The notes beneath the pieces were generated by a model, which did no database searches, was not told where the DNA came from, and worked only from the letters and a program-made list of their open reading frames with translations. Positions 1 through 6,725 of a stretch of 6,725 nt of DNA are shown here, piece by piece (positions within the stretch are counted from its first letter, which is position 1; each line of letters starts with the position of its first letter). The position numbers were made by a program, and so were the translations under genes. The DNA comes from Bacteroidota bacterium (GTDB lineage Bacteria > Spirochaetota > Spirochaetia > JABMQR01). Where the stretch lies: contig JABMQR010000352.1 in NCBI GenBank assembly GCA_013202335.1, positions 1-6,725 on the forward strand, read 5' to 3'.

Positions 1-1107
1 ACCTTTAATTACAACATCTTCAACACTTGATTGTGTTCCTTCATTAATAGTCATAGTATATGTGACAGTACGATCAGCCTCATTTTTAGTTTCTTGTGTA
101 TCAATTTTACTCGCCACATATCCATCATTCCAATATAGTTTTGCTATATCTGAAATATTTTGCTGAATTTTAACTACATTTAATGGTTTCCCCACCTCAT
201 GAGTGATAACATCCTGAATAGCATCTTCTGTTAAAATAGTGTTTCCTATTATTTCTATACCACCAAATTTCCACTCGTCACCTTCTTCAATAACAAATTT
301 AATTTCCAGCATGTTTTTCGAGGGATCTTTTTGATCCGTTTCTGAGATACTCACATTGGTTATAGCAGCATCGACATATCCTCTCTCTTTATAATAGGTA
401 AGAATTGCCTGTTTATCTTCCTCAATACTGTTTTCAATATAATTCCCCGGGTTAAATAAAGACTGTTGTCTTGAAATAATTATGTTCTTAAGTGTATTCT
501 CTGAAAAATGCTCATTTCCTTCAAATAAAATTGTAGATATTTTAGATTGAAGACCTTCATTTATAGTTATCGTAAGATTTATAGTATTATCCTCTGTATT
601 TGTTACCATATCACTGATAATTTCGACCGAGATATACCCTTTAGATAAATACAATTCTCGGATAGCTGCTTCTGTATCTTTTATTTTTGCACTTGTAGCA
701 AAACTGTCAACTCCTATAGTGAGAATTTCCTCAATGTCTTTTATTCTTACCGTCTTATTTCCTATAATTTCTTGTGTTACAATAATTGGTAACTCAACAA
801 ATTGAAAAATTATAATAAGATCCTCACCGCTATCACCACCCTTTTCAGCTTGTGCTGAGAAATATGCAAAGTACTGCAAATTAAAGAGTTCACTTTGAAG
901 AGAGGTAAACAGAGCATTCTCATAAGATTTTCCAAGATAACCATTTGTGATTTCACGAAGTTCAGATTCATCAACATGTACTAACCCATCAAATTGAATA
1001 CTAAAAATAGGTTTTCCCAGCCACCACTGATCAGTCTGATCTTGAGCGCTTATAAAGCTGTTTATTGTGAGAAAAATCAAAATTACAAGTACAAATTTTT
1101 TTAACAT
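1..1107 (-). CDS. bamA: BamA outer-membrane assembly protein, N-terminal POTRA part (cut by left edge)
   Basis: This is the periplasmic part of BamA, the Omp85-family insertase that folds beta-barrel proteins into the outer membrane. The window holds 369 codons, read from the minus strand. Residues 1-21 (MLKKFVLVILIFLTINSFIS plus Ala) form a Sec signal peptide with no lipobox Cys. Four POTRA domains follow at about 33-106, 107-186, 188-277 and 279-357, and a fifth starts near 362. Each repeat shows the family pattern: a first strand ending in a Gly turn (FDGL, IIGNKTV, FEGNEHF, IIGNTIL), a helix ending in a Gly-Tyr turn (LYLSKGYIS 152-160, YYKERGYVD 238-246, LYWNDGYVA 324-332), and a last strand ending in 'INEG' or 'IEEG' (182-185, 273-276, 354-357). 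POTRA1 is the least typical. POTRA5 and the barrel lie outside the window. The ATG at 1107 is chosen because it gives the signal peptide and has AGAGG six bases upstream. The gene lies 16 bases after tamB on the same strand, so co-transcription is likely. TamA shares the POTRA-barrel plan, but has three POTRAs, so BamA is favoured. Confidence 0.93.
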   Translation of the reverse strand, partial: MLKKFVLVILIFLTINSFISAQDQTDQWWLGKPIFSIQFDGLVHVDESELREITNGYLGKSYENALFTSLQSELFNLQYFAYFSAQAEKGGDSGEDLIIIFQFVELPIIVTQEIIGNKTVRIKDIEEILTIGVDSFATSAKIKDTEAAIRELYLSKGYISVEIISDMVTNTEDNTINLTITINEGLQSKISTILFEGNEHFSENTLKNIIISRQQSLFNPGNYIENSIEEDKQAILTYYKERGYVDAAITNVSISETDQKDPSKNMLEIKFVIEEGDEWKFGGIEIIGNTILTEDAIQDVITHEVGKPLNVVKIQQNISDIAKLYWNDGYVASKIDTQETKNEADRTVTYTMTINEGTQSSVEDVVIKG

Positions 1108-1113
1108 ACATAA

Positions 1114-1118
1114 CCTCT
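1114..1118 (-). promoter_or_regulatory. Shine-Dalgarno sequence of bamA
   Basis: The minus strand reads AGAGG followed by six bases and then the bamA ATG at 1107. It lies inside the 16-base gap between the tamB stop (1124-1126) and bamA. No promoter or terminator fits in that gap, so bamA should be translated from a tamB-bamA transcript, or from a promoter inside the end of tamB. A second ATG overlaps at 1111 but is out of frame with bamA. The site therefore decides the start. Confidence 0.75.
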
Positions 1119-1123
1119 AATTA

Positions 1124-4100
1124 TTAAAATGAGAAACTCCAGGACACTCCAATTGTGAGAGCATCCAACAACTGATAGGGCTGTAACCCTTCAGGTTGTG
1201 TAGAAACACGTAAAAAGTATAGTGGATTTTCCCATTCGATACTTAATTCAATATCAAGTTTTAGATCATCCGTCATAAAAAACCCTGGCCCATAGCTGTC
1301 ATTTGCAGTTAAATGCAGCATTGCCTGTAAAAAAACATCATTACTAATATACTTTCCCAAGAAAACTGTTGTATTGTCAAGATACCTTGCAATTGGGTTG
1401 AGCGACAACATCTGCCACTGTGAATTTGTTATAGTTTCCAGAATTATATTCTGAAATACCTGCGTACGAATAGAGAACAGATCAAGTTGAAAAGTGTTAC
1501 GAACAATATTCTCAAAATCTGAAATAGGATCCAGCTCAATTATACCCAATTGTTGGATAACATCAGTTGCAATTGTTGCCAATGCAAGTGCCGAATTGAT
1601 GTTTGTTCCACCTATTATATCTCCGGGTAATATATTCTGTCCCAAAATCTCAGCTATTTCCGCAACTGCTTTTGTAGGTCTTGAGCTTAATACCGGTGCA
1701 AAGCTGCTAACAGGATCATTCTGTATTTTAAGAAAAATATCAATTTTGTCACCATTCTTATCAAAATCCCGAAGTTTTGCCTCAAGACTAATATTAGGGT
1801 CAAATTTATAGAGATGATCTTCATTCATTTTTAACAAACCGCTGGTGATGAAAAAACTTCTCTGGAAATAAAATATTTCACCACCAAGGATTTTCATATT
1901 TCCATTGACCTGATAATTTTTATTATTAGCATTATATGAAATAATCAAATTTTGATTTTCTGCAATTGTGGCTGAAATAATTGGGAAATCCATATTTGGT
2001 AGTATTGCTTTTACATTATTACCAGTTGTTAAATCAAGTTCTGCAGAGACTTCTTCACGAATATTTGGATTAACAGATTTTCTATCTGGAGTCAAACTGA
2101 TAATTGAGTCATCAATTTTAATATCTCCTGAAATAAGCATATCTGGACCAGCACCCTTGAAATTTATTAATCCGGAAATCATTCCATCAAAGATGAGTCC
2201 GATCTTATTAAAGCTGTTTATTAATTGTATTTTTTCATTTTCAGGAATTATTATTGAAATATCGTAGTAAAAGGGAATCAAATATTCCAATTCCATCTGC
2301 ATCTTGATTTTTGAAAATTCATTGTCAACTTCTGCATAAAAAGGAACAAAATAAAGAGTTTTTTCACTTATTGATGCAGTAATATTTTCAGCTTTTACTA
2401 TTTTTGGTAAAACTCCGGATGATATTTCCGTATAATCACAAAATAACTCTCCAAAGAAATCAGGATCTTCAATTGAACCAGTTATCTGCATACTTCCGTA
2501 AATAATCCCAGAATCAAAATGTAAATAATCTGTCATTCTGAGTATTGAGTTAAGGAATGTTAAATCAAACTGAACATCTTTAGTTTTAACATCAATTTTA
2601 CCGTTTTGTAGAAAACCATTAAGTGAAAATGAAAAAGGAAGAGAGCTTCCTGCTGTTTGGCCAAAAGAGGCTGTTAGTTTTCCATCTCTGGTAATTTCAG
2701 CTATAATAGAATTCTGTGGTCCTCCTGTAATTGAAACTGATCCATTAGCTATTTTAGCAGTAGCGGTAAAATCATCTAAAAGAGAGATCCCATTAGAATT
2801 TATTTTAGAAATTGTACTTTTGATCAACAAATCCTGATGTAGAATTTCGTTCACTGAAATATCAAAAATCGAGAGAATTTGCTGCACTTCGGATTCCAAA
2901 TCCAGGTTAAAAGAAATCATTCCATTTTTTGTAATTAGCTGTTGTGAACTGGTACTTTCAATTTCTCCACTTAAGAAATCATATTTGAGAGTAAAATCTT
3001 TAACAGAATTCCCATCGTACTCACCGGAGAAATTATCAATTTTCAACTCACGTTCATTTCCAGAGAGAAGTACCCTTCCTGAATACGGTTTTTGTGACAT
3101 CAACCCATTACGAATACTTAAGTCAGACAACAATTCATATTCAGTTTCATTTCCTGATAAGATTAAAGTTCCATTAACAATGCCGGACCCTATCTCAATA
3201 GGAGCATGAAGAAGACTTCCCCCTGAAATATCAGCTGAGAGGTAAATAGTCTCTCCCAACTTATTTAAGGAAATAGTGATTTCCTCACTATCATTTTTAA
3301 TACTTATCAGAGACTCAAATAATAGCCCATTAGCCCATTCGTAATTGATTTCACCTTCTCCCGTTAAACTGGAAACCGAATCATCAAAGAGTAATTCCTG
3401 GATAGTAATTAATTCAGGGACTATTTGCACAGACTTAAAATTCAGAGATACCGGGTTCTTACCAAATACAATGTTCTCTATATCTGCACTTTCAACATTA
3501 ATAATCCAATCATCTAAATCATTAAATTGAAAATTAACAACTGCATCGAAACTTATTACTTGCAGAAAAGTGGATACCGTATCTGGTAAATGTTGATTAG
3601 TCAGCACCAAAGATCCGGAATAATTTATGGGGCTGTCTATCATTTTTTTTACTGAAAATTCAGCTAAACCAATTTTCTGATTACCGCCAACACCTAAGAA
3701 GGATACATTAGCAAGATCTGCCTTCAATGCAAGAGGATAAGCTATCTCTTTATAATGAACTACTCCATCGAGGTCTAAAAGGCTTAGATCACTGCTTAAG
3801 ATATAATTTGATTCAATTGAACCTTCTGGTAATTCTTTAGAAAATAAAACAATTTTACCTTCTAATAATGAGCTGCCTGAAATTTCAGCACTAATAAGCG
3901 GCAGAGTATCGATTTTCAGTTCTGGAATACTGTTAGATACATTTTCAACAGCAAAGATGAATACCTGTAAATCAGGAATTCTATTATTAATATCCAACGT
4001 GCCATCAAGAGAAATTAGATAGTTTGGAATTGTAATATCTGCACCAATAATAGATACATAGCTGCTGTCACCCTCAAATGATGTTTCAAGATTAATTTTT

Positions 4101-6052
4101 GTCAGATCTGAATTTATGAAAAGATTATTTAGTGCCAACTTACCTGAATAAGTAAAAGTATAATCAGGTAATAATAAGTCTACTGACAAATTACCATGTA
4201 ATTGAGATCCAGCTAAAAAATTCAGGTTGTTATAATCTATAAATCTGGATAACTGTTCTTCATAGGTATCCACAGATAAACTATCAATTTGTAATTTTGA
4301 AGAGAGGGTTTTTTGAATGATGTTATAATCAAAATCAGTTATTAGTCCAGGAATCTGAAAATTCCCTGAAACAAGTTTAGTTGATAAATTGATACGCATG
4401 GATCCAATAAGTTCTTTGAGAAACTCGATTTGATCAATTACTATAGTATTTAATTGTAAATCTGAATTAATAATTCGATTATCGTAATTATATTCTGCTT
4501 TTAAGCCTATTTTCGAACTGATTTCCAATGGATTAATAAGTTCAAGTTTGCTGTTTATATCAGTTATTAAAGAGCCTGATAATTCCCGACCACTATTATT
4601 TATATAGAGATTAGGTGAATTTGCTTGAATATTAAATTTGGTATCTTCATATAGCATATCAAAAGTACTCATTTCTGCCAGAAAAGATATATCAATAAAT
4701 TGATCAAGTTTAGTTTCAAGTAGAATAGTTGGTGTGCTAATTTGTCCATTTCCTGAAAGAGATATTCCTGGAATTAACAAATCTGAAGAAATAGAGTCTG
4801 TTTTAAGCAAAATATTATAGGTACTTCTTGTAGGATTTTTAAAGAGTTCAATATCCGATTTCTGTAAATTAACTAAAAAAGAACTTGTTTCACCATTTAG
4901 GCTAAAAGAATCTCCTTTGGATTCTGCTAATATCGTTAATAAATTAAAGGAGAAATTAAGTGCCGGAATTTCTTCAGGAATGGAAAGTTTCGAATTAAAT
5001 GATAGTTCTGCATTATTCATATCAGCAGTAAGGTAATCATTATTTAAATTTTGCACCTCAGTATTTAGCAATTCTGAAGTAACATGAAATTCAAATTCAG
5101 ATGAAAAACCTTTCTGTCGGACAATAAGATTAAGGACATTACTTTCAATGAATAGAAGATATGTATCATTTTTAATTTCAGAAACTGAACTCATAATATC
5201 CAGATTGAAATTAGTTAGCGATAAATCCTGTAAGGAAAAAGCACCATTAATACCGATATTATTGAAAACTGAAGCAGAAGCTTGATTAGAATCATTTAAT
5301 TGAATATCAGTCTTAGAAACTTCAGCGTTGAAATCAATATTACTATCGTTTTCAAGTGTATTCACTGTTGTATTCTCTAATGATAAAATTCCAATTATTG
5401 TTGATGGATTATTAGTATCATAAACCTCTGTTGTAATTAGCTCAGCTATAAGGTTACCTGTTATGAATTGTGAATTATCAATTTCTACATCAAAATTAAT
5501 ATTTTTTATTTCTGTAACGGTTTGTCCATAAAAAAATTGTAAATCTGAATCTTGAATACTAATACTAATTTGCAGTTTAGGTAATAATTGCGAAATAAAA
5601 TCAGTGATTTCCTCCTGAGTATTTTGCTGCTCATTATCTGCTGTTTTACTATCAGCTTTAGTAATTAATCTTTTTATTACAGATTCATTCAGACTTCCCT
5701 TCATATTATATGCTGTGAGACCAACTGTGTATTTATCTAAATTTCTATTAAATAACAGTTTTAAAAGATCATATTCAATGGTCAGTTCATCAATTTTTGC
5801 AATAACATTTCGAGAAACAGATCGATCCTGAATAACCACCTGGGATAGCTTAACATGCCGAAGGACATCTTTATCTTCTAATTTGAAAGAGATATCAGAA
5901 CCCAAAAACTCTTCAATAGAATTGATATATCTATCAGCTAAAGATATAGAACGATTTTCTAAAAAATGAGTCAGAGGAATTGAAGCAACTGCTGAAACTA
6001 CCACAAAAATGGCTATCAGCACAATATTGAGAATATTATTGTGATTTTTCAT
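1124..6052 (-). CDS. tamB: TamB-family (DUF490) inner-membrane-anchored envelope bridge protein
   Basis: This complete 1642-residue protein belongs to the TamB/AsmA-like family, whose members are anchored in the inner membrane and span the periplasm as a long beta-groove linked to outer-membrane assembly and, in recent work, phospholipid transport. Residues 8-27 are one uncleaved hydrophobic anchor after a short Lys-containing start. Residues 35-130 look like the AsmA-type head. A polar Gln/Glu/Lys linker follows at 131-150. About 150-1290 is a long series of amphipathic beta-strands rich in Ile, Leu, Ser and Asn with recurring Ser/Asn-Gly turns. Family-type 'G-x(2)-x-D-P-x(3)-G' repeats are visible at 1192-1201 (GSIEDPDFFG) and near 1300-1310. 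The C-terminal DUF490 domain shows GGEIFYFQRSFF near 1388, SSRPTKAVAEIAEILGQ near 1455-1475, the hallmark VFLGKYISNDVFLQ, and a final SWSFSF. E. coli TamB has about 1259 residues and the Borrelia homologue about 1470, so this one is long. The only Cys is residue 1205. The start has a weak GGAT six to nine bases upstream (6058-6061). It is first in a tamB-bamA unit. Family is certain; exact substrate is not. Confidence 0.92.
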   Translation of the reverse strand: MKNHNNILNIVLIAIFVVVSAVASIPLTHFLENRSISLADRYINSIEEFLGSDISFKLEDKDVLRHVKLSQVVIQDRSVSRNVIAKIDELTIEYDLLKLLFNRNLDKYTVGLTAYNMKGSLNESVIKRLITKADSKTADNEQQNTQEEITDFISQLLPKLQISISIQDSDLQFFYGQTVTEIKNINFDVEIDNSQFITGNLIAELITTEVYDTNNPSTIIGILSLENTTVNTLENDSNIDFNAEVSKTDIQLNDSNQASASVFNNIGINGAFSLQDLSLTNFNLDIMSSVSEIKNDTYLLFIESNVLNLIVRQKGFSSEFEFHVTSELLNTEVQNLNNDYLTADMNNAELSFNSKLSIPEEIPALNFSFNLLTILAESKGDSFSLNGETSSFLVNLQKSDIELFKNPTRSTYNILLKTDSISSDLLIPGISLSGNGQISTPTILLETKLDQFIDISFLAEMSTFDMLYEDTKFNIQANSPNLYINNSGRELSGSLITDINSKLELINPLEISSKIGLKAEYNYDNRIINSDLQLNTIVIDQIEFLKELIGSMRINLSTKLVSGNFQIPGLITDFDYNIIQKTLSSKLQIDSLSVDTYEEQLSRFIDYNNLNFLAGSQLHGNLSVDLLLPDYTFTYSGKLALNNLFINSDLTKINLETSFEGDSSYVSIIGADITIPNYLISLDGTLDINNRIPDLQVFIFAVENVSNSIPELKIDTLPLISAEISGSSLLEGKIVLFSKELPEGSIESNYILSSDLSLLDLDGVVHYKEIAYPLALKADLANVSFLGVGGNQKIGLAEFSVKKMIDSPINYSGSLVLTNQHLPDTVSTFLQVISFDAVVNFQFNDLDDWIINVESADIENIVFGKNPVSLNFKSVQIVPELITIQELLFDDSVSSLTGEGEINYEWANGLLFESLISIKNDSEEITISLNKLGETIYLSADISGGSLLHAPIEIGSGIVNGTLILSGNETEYELLSDLSIRNGLMSQKPYSGRVLLSGNERELKIDNFSGEYDGNSVKDFTLKYDFLSGEIESTSSQQLITKNGMISFNLDLESEVQQILSIFDISVNEILHQDLLIKSTISKINSNGISLLDDFTATAKIANGSVSITGGPQNSIIAEITRDGKLTASFGQTAGSSLPFSFSLNGFLQNGKIDVKTKDVQFDLTFLNSILRMTDYLHFDSGIIYGSMQITGSIEDPDFFGELFCDYTEISSGVLPKIVKAENITASISEKTLYFVPFYAEVDNEFSKIKMQMELEYLIPFYYDISIIIPENEKIQLINSFNKIGLIFDGMISGLINFKGAGPDMLISGDIKIDDSIISLTPDRKSVNPNIREEVSAELDLTTGNNVKAILPNMDFPIISATIAENQNLIISYNANNKNYQVNGNMKILGGEIFYFQRSFFITSGLLKMNEDHLYKFDPNISLEAKLRDFDKNGDKIDIFLKIQNDPVSSFAPVLSSRPTKAVAEIAEILGQNILPGDIIGGTNINSALALATIATDVIQQLGIIELDPISDFENIVRNTFQLDLFSIRTQVFQNIILETITNSQWQMLSLNPIARYLDNTTVFLGKYISNDVFLQAMLHLTANDSYGPGFFMTDDLKLDIELSIEWENPLYFLRVSTQPEGLQPYQLLDALTIGVSWSFSF

Positions 6053-6073
6053 TATATATCCATTATTTTAACA

Positions 6074-6102
6074 ATCATATTACATAAAAGATTACTAATA
6101 AA
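6074..6102 (-). promoter_or_regulatory. candidate promoter for tamB-bamA
   Basis: On the minus strand, TATGAT (6074-6079) resembles a sigma-70 -10 box. It is preceded at a 17-base spacing by TTTATT (6097-6102), a poor -35. Initiation would fall near 6067, giving a leader of about 15 bases that still contains the weak GGAT ribosome site at 6058-6061. In such AT-rich DNA, hexamers of this quality arise by chance and other registers are possible. A promoter somewhere in this gap is expected because the flanking genes diverge; this position is only a best guess. Confidence 0.3.
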
Positions 6103-6122
6103 CATGTTTTTTTTTAAAAAAA
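6100..6122. other. 10-bp palindrome fused to a T9A7 tract in the divergent promoter region
   Basis: Positions 6100-6109 read AAACATGTTT, a perfect 10-bp inverted repeat. It runs into nine T (6107-6115) followed by seven A (6116-6122). The tract sits roughly midway between the two divergent genes, overlapping the guessed -35 regions of both. Such tracts are known to be stiff or bent, to exclude proteins, and can act as UP elements for RNA polymerase. The palindrome could be an operator. No function is shown by the sequence alone, and AT richness makes chance a fair explanation. There is no GC-rich stem, so it is not an intrinsic terminator. Confidence 0.4.
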
Positions 6123-6133
6123 TAGATTATAAA
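6105..6133 (+). promoter_or_regulatory. candidate promoter for tmk
   Basis: TATAAA at 6128-6133 is the best -10-like hexamer before tmk. At a 17-base spacing the -35 position (6105-6110) reads TGTTTT, a weak match inside the T tract. The -10 box ends only nine bases before the tmk ATG at 6143, so transcription would start at, or a few bases before, the start codon. This is a low-confidence positional guess in an AT-rich gap. Confidence 0.3.
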
Positions 6134-6142
6134 TAGTTTAAT

Positions 6143-6725
6143 ATGAAAAATTTAGAAAATATTTTACATAATGTAATAGTTTTTGAAGGACTTGATGGGG
6201 CCGGAACTACTACGCAGGCAAAATTGTTGGCGCAGGGATACAGAAATTCAGGACGCAAAGCTTTCCTTACCTGCGAGCCTACTGATTCACCTATAGGAAA
6301 ATTAATTCGTCAGGTTTTACGGGGTGATATTGAAATTACACCCAGATCTCTTGCTTTTTTGTTTGCCGCGGATAGAGATAATCACTTGTATAATTCTATA
6401 AATGGTTTGGAATCGGCAGGAACCCAGGGTGAAATTGTTGTTTCTGACCGTTATTTTTTCTCTTCTCTGGCTTACCAGTCAATTGGTACACCTTATGATG
6501 AAGTAAAATCAATTAATGGTTTTTTTCCATTTCCTGAAATAGTTATTTATATTGATACACCACCGGCAATCTGCATAAACAGAATTGAGAACAGAGAAGA
6601 CCGTGATGATTTTGAGACACTTGAATTTCAGGAAAAAGTATATGATTCATATGAAAAAGCTTTTCATGAAATGCCTGAGAATTCACATTTGATTAGATTT
6701 GACGGAACACTGGAAATTTCTGTAT
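6143..6725 (+). CDS. tmk: thymidylate kinase (dTMP kinase), C-terminus cut by right edge
   Basis: Thymidylate kinase phosphorylates dTMP to dTDP with ATP in the cytoplasm, an essential step to dTTP. The window holds 194 codons; the family usually has 200-215, so only a short tail is missing. In order: the P-loop region VFEGLDGAGTTTQ at 13-25, a TCEPTDSPIGKLIRQ segment at 43-57 corresponding to the family's TREPGGTPIGxxIR, FAADRDNHL at 74-82 (family FxADRxxHL), the DRY-type motif SDRYFFSSLAYQ at 101-112, strand VIYIDTPP at 134-141, and a short LID with Arg147, Arg151 and Arg154 before DDFE. Two positions are odd: the Walker A Lys is Thr (residue 22), and the Arg of TREP is Cys44. The start at 6143 is the only plausible one, since an in-frame TAG lies at 6134-6136. 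No Shine-Dalgarno sequence precedes it. It is transcribed away from tamB. The family assignment is firm; full activity with the altered P-loop is an inference. Confidence 0.92.
   Translation, partial: MKNLENILHNVIVFEGLDGAGTTTQAKLLAQGYRNSGRKAFLTCEPTDSPIGKLIRQVLRGDIEITPRSLAFLFAADRDNHLYNSINGLESAGTQGEIVVSDRYFFSSLAYQSIGTPYDEVKSINGFFPFPEIVIYIDTPPAICINRIENREDRDDFETLEFQEKVYDSYEKAFHEMPENSHLIRFDGTLEISV

Noticed and set aside
1109..1111. Second ATG overlapping the bamA start (TATGTATG)
   Set aside because: It is four bases upstream of the bamA ATG and out of frame, and it sits too close to the AGAGG site to be the better start.
1494..1811. 105-codon plus-strand open frame opposite tamB
   Set aside because: It lies wholly antisense within the conserved C-terminal domain of tamB, has no recognisable domain, and is rich in Ser/Ile as expected from the reverse of an AT-rich coding strand.
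1968..2267. 99-codon plus-strand open frame opposite tamB
   Set aside because: Antisense shadow inside tamB with no domain and no separate promoter evidence.
2985..3530. Two short plus-strand open frames (2985-3209 and 3345-3530)
   Set aside because: Both are antisense to the continuous tamB frame, short and without recognisable motifs.
1124..6052. tamB as a large adhesin or autotransporter because of its length and strand-rich composition
   Set aside because: It has an uncleaved N-terminal anchor, an AsmA-like head and the DUF490 C-terminal motifs (SSRPTKAVAEIAEILGQ, VFLGKYISNDVFLQ), and it lies beside bamA, all of which fit TamB and not a secreted adhesin.
6061..6063. Alternative ATG upstream of tamB on the minus strand
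   Set aside because: It is 11 bases upstream of the chosen ATG and out of frame with tamB.
6107..6122. T9A7 tract as an intrinsic terminator
   Set aside because: There is no GC-rich stem beside it, and both adjacent genes start here rather than end, so no terminator is needed.

Overview
The window is AT-rich (by eye about one third G+C) and reads as a chromosomal segment of a diderm bacterium, most probably a spirochaete or a close relative. The argument is gene content and order: a very long TamB-family protein sits directly upstream of BamA, and a thymidylate kinase lies on the other side. From memory, Borrelia burgdorferi has the same neighbours (BB0793 tmk, BB0794 TamB, BB0795 BamA), and Treponema pallidum has TamB-BamA as TP0325-TP0326. 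The assignment is an inference and was not checked by a search.

Layout. Positions 1-1107 (minus strand) hold the N-terminal 369 codons of bamA: a signal peptide, four complete POTRA domains and the first residues of a fifth. POTRA5 and the beta-barrel lie beyond the left edge. A 16-base gap containing a Shine-Dalgarno sequence separates it from tamB (1124-6052, minus strand), a complete 1642-residue protein that fills three quarters of the window. A 90-base divergent intergenic region (6053-6142) is extremely AT-rich. It carries weak promoter-like hexamers for both directions, a 10-bp palindrome and a T9A7 tract. On the plus strand, tmk starts at 6143 and runs off the right edge after 194 codons, nearly complete.

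How the genes work together. tamB and bamA look like a two-gene transcription unit, tamB first. The products are an inner-membrane-anchored periplasm-spanning bridge protein and the core outer-membrane protein insertase, so the operon serves outer-membrane biogenesis. tmk is a nucleotide-metabolism gene transcribed away from them, and nothing visible links it functionally to the envelope genes.

I see no mobile element, CRISPR array, RNA gene or unknown defence-like system. The points most worth a second look are the thymidylate kinase P-loop, where the normally invariant lysine is threonine, the apparent lack of a ribosome binding site before tmk, and the size and pairing of TamB with BamA.
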